Origin: Lachnospiraceae bacterium
Lineage (GTDB): Bacteria; Bacillota_A; Clostridia; Lachnospirales; Lachnospiraceae
Reading direction: 5' to 3'
Assembly: GCA_017435025.1 (NCBI GenBank)
Contig: JAFSFU010000163.1
Span: forward strand, 1 to 11,486
DNA length: 11,486 nt
How positions within the stretch are numbered: position 1 is the first letter of the stretch; every line of letters starts with the position of its first letter. Below the pieces are notes generated by a model. The model ran no database searches. It was not told where the DNA came from and saw only the letters and a list, made by a program, of their open reading frames with translations. Shown here piece by piece: positions 5,543 to 11,486 of the stretch. Made by a program: the position numbers and the translations under genes.

Positions 5543-6160
5543 ATGAATATGCAGCACGCAAAATTGATGGCAGCTATGACAGCTTATGACAGAGGTGAGA
5601 CCGGCAGGATCCAGCATTTTGTAAAGGTGTATGGTCTGGCATCATCCATCGGCACATTGGAAAAATTGGATGAGAAAACACAGTTTATTTTGGAGACTGC
5701 AGCCATTGTACATGATATCGGAATTAAGATCAGCAAAGAAAAGTACGGGAACAGCAACGGTAAGAATCAGGAGATGGAAGGACCTGCGGAAGTAGAAAAG
5801 ATGCTTGGCGCCCTGGGTGGATACACAAAGGAGCAGATTGAGAGAGTCAAATATTTGGTGGGTCATCATCATACTTACGATCATATCGATGGGTTGGATT
5901 ATCAGATTCTGGTAGAAGCAGATTTCCTTGTAAACCTTTATGAGAACGAGAGTCGTTACAGTACGGTCATGGAGACCCGGGAGAGGATTTTCCGAACAGA
6001 TGCTGGTAAACAGATACTGGATGACATGTTTGGTGGAATGTACGGAGAAAACAACAAAATCAGAGCAAAAAAAATTGAGCTATTCGATAATTATTTTATA
6101 TCGAATAGCTCTTTTAATGATATTCTAGAAGTTTCACTATATAACCTCTCTTTCTATTAG
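5543..6160 (+). CDS. HD-domain phosphohydrolase with repeat-derived C-terminus
   Basis: This 205-residue protein has a single HD domain, typically a metal-dependent phosphohydrolase (nucleotide or cyclic-nucleotide substrates). The metal-binding set is visible: H25 in RIQHF, H57-D58 in IVHDIG, the HHH run at 108-110 and D127 in VEADFLV. The start at ATG 5543 is fixed by AAGGAGG (5529-5535) at 7 nt. An ATG at 5525 would place the ribosome binding site inside the gene. Residues from about 176 to the end lie inside repeat B: the reading frame runs through the repeat's hairpin and stops at a TAG 45 nt beyond it. The ancestral protein probably ended near DDMFGGMYGENN. If the hairpin terminates plus-strand transcription, the message would lack its stop codon. 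The gene is monocistronic and bracketed by direct repeats. Its substrate is unknown. Confidence 0.85.
   Translation: MNMQHAKLMAAMTAYDRGETGRIQHFVKVYGLASSIGTLEKLDEKTQFILETAAIVHDIGIKISKEKYGNSNGKNQEMEGPAEVEKMLGALGGYTKEQIERVKYLVGHHHTYDHIDGLDYQILVEADFLVNLYENESRYSTVMETRERIFRTDAGKQILDDMFGGMYGENNKIRAKKIELFDNYFISNSSFNDILEVSLYNLSFY
6067..6115. terminator. hairpin terminator of repeat B, inside the HD reading frame
   Basis: A perfect 13-bp stem (6077-6089 with 6099-6111) has a 9-nt loop. The minus strand has a run of eight T (complement of 6067-6074), a strong end for small RNA B. The plus strand has TTTT at 6112-6115 and a preceding A run, so it may also act on the HD transcript. Confidence 0.82.
6114..6137 (-). 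other. possible seven-codon peptide in small RNA B (MKLLEYH)
   Basis: A GTG-initiated frame of seven codons with a TAA stop. It lies 7 nt after GAGAGG (6150-6145) and is the counterpart of MKLRDIH in repeat A. Translation is unproven. Confidence 0.25.
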
Positions 6161-6237
6161 TTTTGGCTAGGTGTGAGATTATCAAGCCATTGGACTTTCC
6201 TCCTGTTTAAGAAGTTGTCTCTTCTTTTGTTGTATTC

Positions 6238-6266
6238 ATTGTATAATATAAATGCGGATTTGTCAA
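6238..6266 (-). promoter_or_regulatory. promoter of small RNA B
   Basis: On the minus strand: TTGACA (6266-6261), a 17-nt spacer and TACAAT (6243-6238). Both boxes and the spacing are identical to those of repeat A, while the spacer and flank have a few substitutions. Confidence 0.8.
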
Positions 6267-6445
6267 TAAGAAATTAGAAAAAATATTAAAAATATTTATA
6301 AAGACTAAAAATGAATAAATTGAGCATAAAAAAACTGCAATTTCGAATACAAAGGGGAATTTTGTCTTAGATATGGACATCTATGTCGGAACTTAGTAGA
6401 ATAGAGATGGTACAAATGATCGATATCAATAAGGAGACGGAAGAT

Positions 6446-7990
6446 ATGAGCGTGGAATTGGAAATGAAATATATGAGACTGCAAAATGGAAGTGATGTTC
6501 GTGGCATTGCTTTGGATGGTGTTGAAGGCCAACCGGTAAATCTGACCCCGGATATTGCGTCTTTTATTGCGGCAGCGTTTGTGGAACATGTGGCTGAAAC
6601 CAGCAATAGAGCGAAAGAAGAGCTGACGATCGCTGTTGGACATGATTCCAGACTGTCTGCAGATATGATGAAAAATGGTGTTGTTGCAGGTCTTCAGAAA
6701 ATGGGGGCACAGCCGGTGGATTGCTGTCTTGCATCCACACCGTCAATGTTTATGGCAACGGTGCTCCCGGAATTGGATTATGACGGTGCAATTATGATCA
6801 CTGCCAGTCATCTGCCGTTTAACCGCAATGGAATGAAGTTTTTTACAAAGGATGGCGGTCTTGAAAGCAAGGATATTAAGAAGATTTTGCAGAAGGCTAT
6901 GAGTCTTGAAGAAAATGGATTGGCAGATGCCTGCAAAAAAGAAGTGATAAAACTGGATCTGCTCAAGCATTACAGTACTTATTTGCGTGGAATCATTTGT
7001 AAGGAATTGGAGAGCAATGAACAAGATCTGCCGCTCTCTGGTGTTCATTTTGTTGTGGATGGTTCCAACGGAGCAGGTGGATTTTTTGCTACACAGGTTC
7101 TGGAGCCGTTGGGTGCGGATATCAGCGGCAGTATCTTTTTAGAGCCGGATGGAACATTCCCGAACCATGTGCCGAATCCGGAAGATGAAAAAGCAATGGA
7201 GTGTATTCGTAAGGCAACATTGGAACATCAGGCCGACCTTGGAATTATTTTTGATACTGATGTAGATCGTGCAGCAACGGTATTCCCGAACGGAAAAGAG
7301 ATCAATCGAAATGCCCTGATTGCTCTGATGGGAGCAATTGTAGCAAAAACGAATCCTGGCAGTACCGTTGTAACAGATTCTGTAACTTCCGATCAGCTCA
7401 AGGAGTTCTTGGAAAATCGTCTTGGGCTGAAGCACCATCGTTTTAAACGTGGTTATCGAAATGTGATCAATGAATCGGTAAGACTTAACGGAGAAGGTAT
7501 CGAGAGCTGCCTGGCTATTGAGACATCCGGACATGGTGCCCTGAAAGAAAACTATTTCCTTGATGATGGCGCATATATGAGTGTTAAGATTCTTTGTGAG
7601 GCAGTACGTTGTAAACGTGCCGGTAAAACCATCGAGGGATTATTGGAAGGACTTACAGAGGCGGCACAGGCGAAAGAAGTACGCATGAAAATCTTCGAGG
7701 ATGATTTCAAGTCTTATGGCTTGCAGGTGTTAGAGCAGTTCAAAGAATTTGCAGATAAGGATGACCGGTTCCATATTGTAGAGCCGAACTATGAAGGTGT
7801 CCGTATTTCCTTTGCGGATGATGAGGTTCATGGATGGATGCTGATCCGTATGTCTCTTCATGATCCTCTTCTCGCCATGAATTTCGAAGCAGACCGCGAA
7901 GGCGGAGTTGAGATTATGGAGGGGCGAATTGCCGAGTTTTTCAACCGTTTTTCGGCATTAGAAAAAAAGTTTTTGTTTGATGGAAAATAA
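6446..7990 (+). CDS. phosphohexomutase (phosphoglucomutase/phosphomannomutase family)
   Basis: This 514-residue cytoplasmic alpha-D-phosphohexomutase moves the phosphate of a hexose between C6 and C1, feeding sugar-nucleotide or glycogen pathways. All four active-site elements are visible: the phosphoserine loop ITASHLPFNRNG (S121), the Mg-binding DTDVDR (D270, D272, D274), the sugar-binding IETSGHGA (359-365), and the phosphate-binding IRMSLHDP (R468, S470). Compared with the common TASHNP, the serine loop reads TASHLP. The glucose/mannose preference motif is usually GEMSGH or GEESGH and here is AIETSGH, so the substrate is uncertain. Start: an ATG at 6383 would add 21 residues but has no ribosome binding site. 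AAGGAG at 6431-6436 is 9 nt before ATG 6446, which is chosen. It leads a probable operon with two amidohydrolases, 13 bp upstream of the first. No convincing promoter was found upstream. Confidence 0.92.
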   Translation: MSVELEMKYMRLQNGSDVRGIALDGVEGQPVNLTPDIASFIAAAFVEHVAETSNRAKEELTIAVGHDSRLSADMMKNGVVAGLQKMGAQPVDCCLASTPSMFMATVLPELDYDGAIMITASHLPFNRNGMKFFTKDGGLESKDIKKILQKAMSLEENGLADACKKEVIKLDLLKHYSTYLRGIICKELESNEQDLPLSGVHFVVDGSNGAGGFFATQVLEPLGADISGSIFLEPDGTFPNHVPNPEDEKAMECIRKATLEHQADLGIIFDTDVDRAATVFPNGKEINRNALIALMGAIVAKTNPGSTVVTDSVTSDQLKEFLENRLGLKHHRFKRGYRNVINESVRLNGEGIESCLAIETSGHGALKENYFLDDGAYMSVKILCEAVRCKRAGKTIEGLLEGLTEAAQAKEVRMKIFEDDFKSYGLQVLEQFKEFADKDDRFHIVEPNYEGVRISFADDEVHGWMLIRMSLHDPLLAMNFEADREGGVEIMEGRIAEFFNRFSALEKKFLFDGK

Positions 7991-8003
7991 ATGAGGTAAT
8001 GTT

Positions 8004-9647
8004 ATGTCATTGTGGATAAAGAATGCTGTGATCGCTACGATGGATCATGAAAATCCAAGGGCTGAATCAGCGATTATTGTAGATGATTTCTTTGCATATG
8101 TAGGAACGGAGAATGGTGCAAAAGAGTATCTTTTGAAACATCCGGTTTCTGAACTGAAAGAACTGGATTGCCGGGGACAGTTTTTGATGCCTGGATTCAA
8201 TGACAGTCATATGCATTATCTGCACTATGCAAAAGCAAAAAAGGGGGCTGTGGATCTTTATGGCTGTACTTCTTTGAAAGAGGTCATTGATCGGATGAAA
8301 CGTGGATTTGCAGAGCAATATGATCGGAGCAGCGGCCTGTGGCTGTCCGGTGAAGGCTGGAACCATGATTATTTTACTGATGAAAAGCGTTTCCCGAATT
8401 CAAAGGATCTGGACCAGGTAACAACAGAATATCCAATGATCATCATGCGCACATGTTTTCATGTGGCTGTGCTGAATTCGAAAGCAATGGAACTGTTAAA
8501 CATCAATAAAGAAACCGTTGGACAATATGGTGCATTTGCAGAGACTTATGAGGATGGAACCCCCAATGGTGTGATCAAGGAGAATGTATTTGATGATATC
8601 AAAGCGAATCTTCCGGCACCGGGGTTAGAGACTCTTTTAGATATGATAGTGGAGTGTCAGGAAGATCTGTTTTCTTATGGAATTACCAGCATCCAATCGG
8701 ACGATTTCAAATATACCCCGGAAGGACAGGCGTACGAAATGATGCACCTGATCCGGGAGGCCAGCGAACAGGGACGATTGAAAGTCCGAATGGCGGAGCA
8801 GGCACTGCTTACTGAGCGTGAGACCGTGGATCAGTTTTTTGATGAGAAGGGATTCGATGACAGTTATGGAAATCGCAGTTTTAAAATTTCCTGTGTGAAA
8901 ATTCTTGCAGATGGTTCCTTAGGTGCCCGAACTGCGTTCATGCGGAAACCGTATCAGGATGATCCGGAAACAACCGGGCTTGCAATCTATGAGAGACAGG
9001 AAGACCTGGATTATATTGTGATGAAGGCGCACCGCAACAATATGGCGGCAGCGATTCATGCGATCGGAGACGGAGCGGTTGAGATGTGTCTGAATGCGAT
9101 TGAGAGAGCGAGAAGGGAAATGCCATATCTCCATCCGAGACATGGAATCGTTCATTGTCAGATCACGGATAAGGAACAGATTCGCCGTTTTAAAGACCTG
9201 GATGTTATTGCATATATTCAGCCTGTATTCATTGATTATGACATGCATATTGTATTCGACCGCGTGGGAAAGGAATTGGGCAATACTTCCTATGCATGGA
9301 AGGATTATATTGAAAGCGGAGTACATGCACCGTTTGGTACTGATTGTCCGGTGGAAGGATTGAATCCGATGCGCGGCATTTACTGTGCAGTGACCGGATG
9401 TGACACCAAGGGAAATGGACCGGCATGGCCGCAGCAGATATTAAGCCGTGAGCAGGCATTGTTCGGATATACGGCAGCAGGCGCTTACGCATCTTTTGAT
9501 GAGGATGTAAAAGGTATGATCAAGCCGGGCATGTATGCAGATTTTATAGTGGTAGATCGGGATTTGATGACATGTGCAGATCATGAAATTCTGGATGCCA
9601 AAGTTATTTCGACCTATATCAACGGTAAAAAAGTATTTGAACGTTAA
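8004..9647 (+). CDS. YtcJ-like metal-dependent amidohydrolase (first of tandem pair)
   Basis: This 547-residue protein belongs to the amidohydrolase_3 family (YtcJ, N-substituted formamide deformylase relatives), which hydrolyses C-N bonds with one or two metals in a TIM barrel. Visible in order are an N-terminal beta-sandwich strand (LWIKNAVIATMD), then PGFNDSHMH with metal ligands H69 and H71. Next come GWNHDYF (118-124), CFHVAVLNSKA, GVIKENV, and K299 in VKILADGSLGART as the likely carboxylated lysine. H352 in AIHAIGDGA, H384 in VHCQITD, DYDMH (411-415) and D446 in FGTDCPVE follow. The C-terminal KPGMYADFIVVDRD closes the sandwich domain. There is no signal peptide. GAGGT at 7993-7997 gives the start. 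Stop-to-start distances of 13 and 11 bp put it in an operon. The substrate is unknown. Confidence 0.93.
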   Translation: MSLWIKNAVIATMDHENPRAESAIIVDDFFAYVGTENGAKEYLLKHPVSELKELDCRGQFLMPGFNDSHMHYLHYAKAKKGAVDLYGCTSLKEVIDRMKRGFAEQYDRSSGLWLSGEGWNHDYFTDEKRFPNSKDLDQVTTEYPMIIMRTCFHVAVLNSKAMELLNINKETVGQYGAFAETYEDGTPNGVIKENVFDDIKANLPAPGLETLLDMIVECQEDLFSYGITSIQSDDFKYTPEGQAYEMMHLIREASEQGRLKVRMAEQALLTERETVDQFFDEKGFDDSYGNRSFKISCVKILADGSLGARTAFMRKPYQDDPETTGLAIYERQEDLDYIVMKAHRNNMAAAIHAIGDGAVEMCLNAIERARREMPYLHPRHGIVHCQITDKEQIRRFKDLDVIAYIQPVFIDYDMHIVFDRVGKELGNTSYAWKDYIESGVHAPFGTDCPVEGLNPMRGIYCAVTGCDTKGNGPAWPQQILSREQALFGYTAAGAYASFDEDVKGMIKPGMYADFIVVDRDLMTCADHEILDAKVISTYINGKKVFER

Positions 9648-9658
9648 GGAGGATATCG

Positions 9659-11281
9659 ATGAGAAAGCGGATATTCTATAATGGAAAAATTTATGTGGAG
9701 AAGGGGACGTTCGCAGAGGCGGTCTTTGTGGAAGATGGTGTTATTCGTGCGGTAGGCAATGTGAAAGACGTGCGAGAGTTTTCCGGCTCTGATGTGGATG
9801 AGGTGGACTTGGAAGGAAAGACCGTGATCCCTGGCCTGAACGACAGTCACATGCACTTGCTGATGGTTGGAATGCTGCTTTCTACTGCAGATATTGTTGG
9901 TGTGAGTTCCATTGATGAAATGATTGAACGTGTAAAGGATTTTATGAAACAGAATCCGGATGCATGCAGAAATGGAATTCTCAGCATGGGATGGAACCAG
10001 GACTTTTTTGCGGAAAAGAGATTACCGTTAAGGGCAGATCTGGATCGTATTTCAACGGACATTCCGATTGTTCTTCGAAGAGTTTGCGGCCATGTGGCTG
10101 TTGTAAACAGTAAAGTGATTGAGATTCTTGGTTGGGATGAACAGATTCCTGAGATTGAAGGCGGTACAGTGGAAGTTGATGAGAATGGCAAGCCGAACGG
10201 AATTGTCACGGAGAATGCAGGAGATGTGGTGATGGCGGTCATTCCGAAGCCTACATATGAAGATAATAAGAGGGCATTCCTAAAAGCTGCAGATTATGCA
10301 CTTGCTCATGGAATTACAAGTGTACAGTCCAATGATGTGGAGAATGCTACATTATCGATGGATGATACATTCCGTATGATTCATGAAATATATGACGAAA
10401 AACAGACCGCATTGCGCTATCGACATCAGGTTTGTTTCCATTCGGTAAAAGCATTCGAGCGGTATATTAAGGATGGAGAATTCAAACATGGTATTTACCG
10501 TGATCGAGACCGTTTGGATCTTGGCCCGCTGAAACTATTCAAAGACGGATCATTAGGAGGCCGAACAGCAACTATGAGGCACGAATACTTGGATGATCCG
10601 GGTAACTTTGGAGTGGAAACGCTGACCGATGAAGAAATGAGGGGATTTTGCAAACTGGCGAACGAGGCCGGTATTCAGATCGTGACGCACGTGATCGGTG
10701 ATAAAGCCATTGAAGATGTGATTGGAAATTATGAGGAAGTGATTGGAGCGGGTGAGAACGTACATCGCAATGCACTGGTTCATTGTCAGATTACAGACCG
10801 CCCGATGTTAGAACGAATTGCTAAGAGTGATATTCTGGTCATGTATCAGCCGATCTTCCTTGACTATGACATGCATGCGGTGATCAGGCGGTGTGGAGAA
10901 GAACTGACATCTACTTCCTATGCATTTAAGACACTTGCAGATATGGGGGCACATATTTCCTATGGAACTGATTCTCCGGTTGAAAACTGTAACCCATTCC
11001 CGAATATTTATTCTGCGGTAACCAGAAAGGATAAGAATGGATGGCCGGAAAATGGATTTTACGGGGCGGAATGTGTGCCGGTGGAAATGGCGATCGATGC
11101 TTATACTTTGGGTTCTGCGTATAATGAGTTCAAAGAAAAACGCAAAGGTCGAATCAAGGCGGGATACCTTGCGGATATGGTAGTTTTGGATAGGGATATT
11201 TTTACGTGTGATCCGATGGAAATCCGTAAGATTTTACCGATCATGACAATTGTTGACGGCGAGATTGTATATAAAAAGTAA
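9659..11281 (+). CDS. YtcJ-like metal-dependent amidohydrolase (second of tandem pair)
   Basis: This 540-residue protein is a paralogue of the preceding gene. It has the same order of motifs: PGLNDSHMH (H64, H66), GWNQDFF, CGHVAVVNSK, GIVTENAGD, LKLFKDGSLGGRT (K292 likely carboxylated), VTHVIGDKA (H344), VHCQITD (H375), QPIFLDYDMH, YGTDSPVENCNP (D437), and a C-terminal KAGYLADMVVLDRD. Shared stretches such as NDSHMH, VHCQITD and DYDMH exceed what general family signatures require, which suggests a duplication. Divergence is spread over the protein, so the duplication is not recent. The start follows AAGGAGG (9646-9652), which overlaps the stop codon of the first paralogue. The catalytic set looks complete in both, so both should be active. 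The pair may form a heteromer or handle different substrates. Confidence 0.93.
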   Translation: MRKRIFYNGKIYVEKGTFAEAVFVEDGVIRAVGNVKDVREFSGSDVDEVDLEGKTVIPGLNDSHMHLLMVGMLLSTADIVGVSSIDEMIERVKDFMKQNPDACRNGILSMGWNQDFFAEKRLPLRADLDRISTDIPIVLRRVCGHVAVVNSKVIEILGWDEQIPEIEGGTVEVDENGKPNGIVTENAGDVVMAVIPKPTYEDNKRAFLKAADYALAHGITSVQSNDVENATLSMDDTFRMIHEIYDEKQTALRYRHQVCFHSVKAFERYIKDGEFKHGIYRDRDRLDLGPLKLFKDGSLGGRTATMRHEYLDDPGNFGVETLTDEEMRGFCKLANEAGIQIVTHVIGDKAIEDVIGNYEEVIGAGENVHRNALVHCQITDRPMLERIAKSDILVMYQPIFLDYDMHAVIRRCGEELTSTSYAFKTLADMGAHISYGTDSPVENCNPFPNIYSAVTRKDKNGWPENGFYGAECVPVEMAIDAYTLGSAYNEFKEKRKGRIKAGYLADMVVLDRDIFTCDPMEIRKILPIMTIVDGEIVYKK

Positions 11282-11288
11282 AAAATGG

Positions 11289-11317
11289 TTGACATTTCTG
11301 AATGCTAGTGGTATTCT
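11289..11317 (+). promoter_or_regulatory. upstream promoter (P1) of a probable stable-RNA operon
   Basis: TTGACA (11289-11294), a 17-nt spacer and TATTCT (11312-11317), with TG one base before the -10. It starts only 8 bp after the stop codon of the last amidohydrolase. Its predicted start site, near 11324, falls inside the left arm of the terminator hairpin. Confidence 0.7.
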
Positions 11318-11318
11318 A

Positions 11319-11345
11319 TCACCCGGTCCTAAAAAGACCGGGTGA
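11319..11345 (+). terminator. GC-rich hairpin ending the amidohydrolase operon
   Basis: A perfect 10-bp stem, TCACCCGGTC (11319-11328) with GACCGGGTGA (11336-11345), has a 7-nt A-rich loop. The following T run is short (CTTTTG), so termination may be partial. Confidence 0.65.
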
Positions 11346-11371
11346 AACTTTTGATATTCAGGAATAAACTG

Positions 11372-11435
11372 AAAAATTTAAAAGTTCAAAAAGTTGAAAA
11401 AAGTTGTTGACAAGCGATCGCGAGTGTGTTATAGT
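11372..11435 (+). promoter_or_regulatory. downstream promoter (P2) with A-tract upstream element
   Basis: TTGACA (11407-11412), a 17-nt spacer and TATAGT (11430-11435) with an extended -10 TG. Just upstream are four A tracts (11372-11376, 11380-11383, 11388-11392, 11397-11402) spaced roughly 8-9 bp, as in UP elements that raise rRNA promoter strength. The spacer contains the palindrome GCGATCGC (11414-11421). Confidence 0.8.
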
Positions 11436-11441
11436 AAACGA

Positions 11442-11486
11442 GCTGTCGCGAGAGACCGAAAGCAACTTAGTGAACACAAAGTGTGA
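11442..11486 (+). other. leader of a probable rRNA operon, cut by the window end
   Basis: Downstream of two tandem consensus promoters is a non-coding G/A-rich leader containing GCTGTCGCGAGAGACCGAA and a short CAC-AAA-GTG hairpin. No open frame with a ribosome binding site begins here. Its layout resembles 16S rRNA leaders of clostridia, but no rRNA sequence is in the window, so the identity is inferred. Confidence 0.5.

Larger units (their letters stand above)
6066..6231 (-). ncRNA. predicted small RNA B (about 165 nt)
   Basis: The predicted transcript runs from about 6231 to 6066. Conserved with RNA A are the AAGAAG-AGACAA-CTTCTT hairpin (one of its arms is longer here), AGGAGG (6204-6199) followed 8 nt later by a two-codon frame (ATG GCT TGA, 6190-6182), GAGAGG with a GTG seven-codon frame (6137-6114), and the terminator. 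The stop codon of the two-codon frame is TGA here and TAA in A, so the frame length is kept although the base changed. Its last 95 nt are antisense to the end of the HD gene. The class is unknown. Confidence 0.55.
6064..6312 (-). repeat. repeat copy B (small-RNA-gene-like element)
   Basis: This is the second, shorter copy of the element at 5088-5423, in the same orientation. The 5' block, 3' block, hairpin and promoter are conserved, but the central variable stretch is only 28 nt. Its terminator end lies inside the HD gene. Together with the rest of the stretch up to 6445 it accounts for the gap before the phosphohexomutase. From 6313 to 6430 I see nothing definite beyond AT-rich sequence. 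Confidence 0.85.

Noticed and set aside
5088..6312. Repeats as an insertion sequence or MITE pair
   Set aside because: No terminal inverted repeats or obvious target-site duplication were seen at the edges, and there is no transposase. A complete promoter-terminator unit fits a small RNA gene better, though a mobile origin is not excluded.
5088..6312. CRISPR array
   Set aside because: There are only two copies, long and of unequal length, separated by a gene. There is no regular short repeat-spacer pattern and no cas gene.
6320..6348. Promoter for the phosphohexomutase operon (TTGAGC...TCGAAT)
   Set aside because: The -10 is a poor match and no other pair upstream is convincing, so no promoter is claimed.
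6383..6445. 21-residue N-terminal extension of the phosphohexomutase
   Set aside because: There is no ribosome binding site before 6383, whereas AAGGAG sits 9 nt before ATG 6446. The family alignment normally begins near this point.

Overview
The window looks like chromosome of a low-GC anaerobic Firmicute, most likely a Lachnospiraceae-type gut clostridium. The evidence is the strong AGGAGG ribosome binding sites, near-consensus sigma-A promoters, intrinsic terminators with T tails, a Rex-type redox operator in front of an iron alcohol dehydrogenase, and the gene families present (DegV, DUF1292, M20D amidohydrolase). No phage, insertion sequence, CRISPR array or tRNA was seen.

Left part (1-4030). 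A 73-residue unrecognised protein is followed by a monocistronic iron-containing alcohol dehydrogenase. Upstream of that gene are a near-perfect Rex site and a TTGAAA-N17-TATAAT promoter, and a hairpin terminator follows it. Next come an M20D peptidase/amidohydrolase and a convergent DegV (FakB-like fatty-acid-binding) gene, which share one 15-bp bidirectional terminator. DegV is divergent from the next operon, and the two -35 boxes abut exactly.

Middle part (4031-6445). A HAD phosphatase and a DUF1292 protein form a short operon. An HD-domain hydrolase gene is then flanked by two direct copies of a repeat (about 5088-5423 and 6064-6312). Each copy reads best on the minus strand as a self-contained small RNA gene: TTGACA-N17-TACAAT promoter, conserved 5' and 3' blocks, and an intrinsic hairpin terminator. 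The predicted transcripts are about 250 and 165 nt. Both contain strong Shine-Dalgarno sequences followed by extremely short reading frames (2, 6 or 7 codons), two of which are kept in both copies. The right copy runs into the 3' end of the HD gene, so about 30 C-terminal residues of that protein are encoded by the repeat. This paired element is the most unusual thing in the window.

Right part (6446-11486). A phosphohexomutase (phosphoglucomutase/phosphomannomutase family) is followed at 13 and 11 bp by two paralogous YtcJ-like metal-dependent amidohydrolases, probably one operon. Beyond a GC-rich hairpin are two tandem consensus promoters. The second has an A-tract-rich upstream region and a structured leader that runs off the window, the usual look of a stable-RNA (rRNA) operon promoter region. 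The rRNA gene itself is not in the window.
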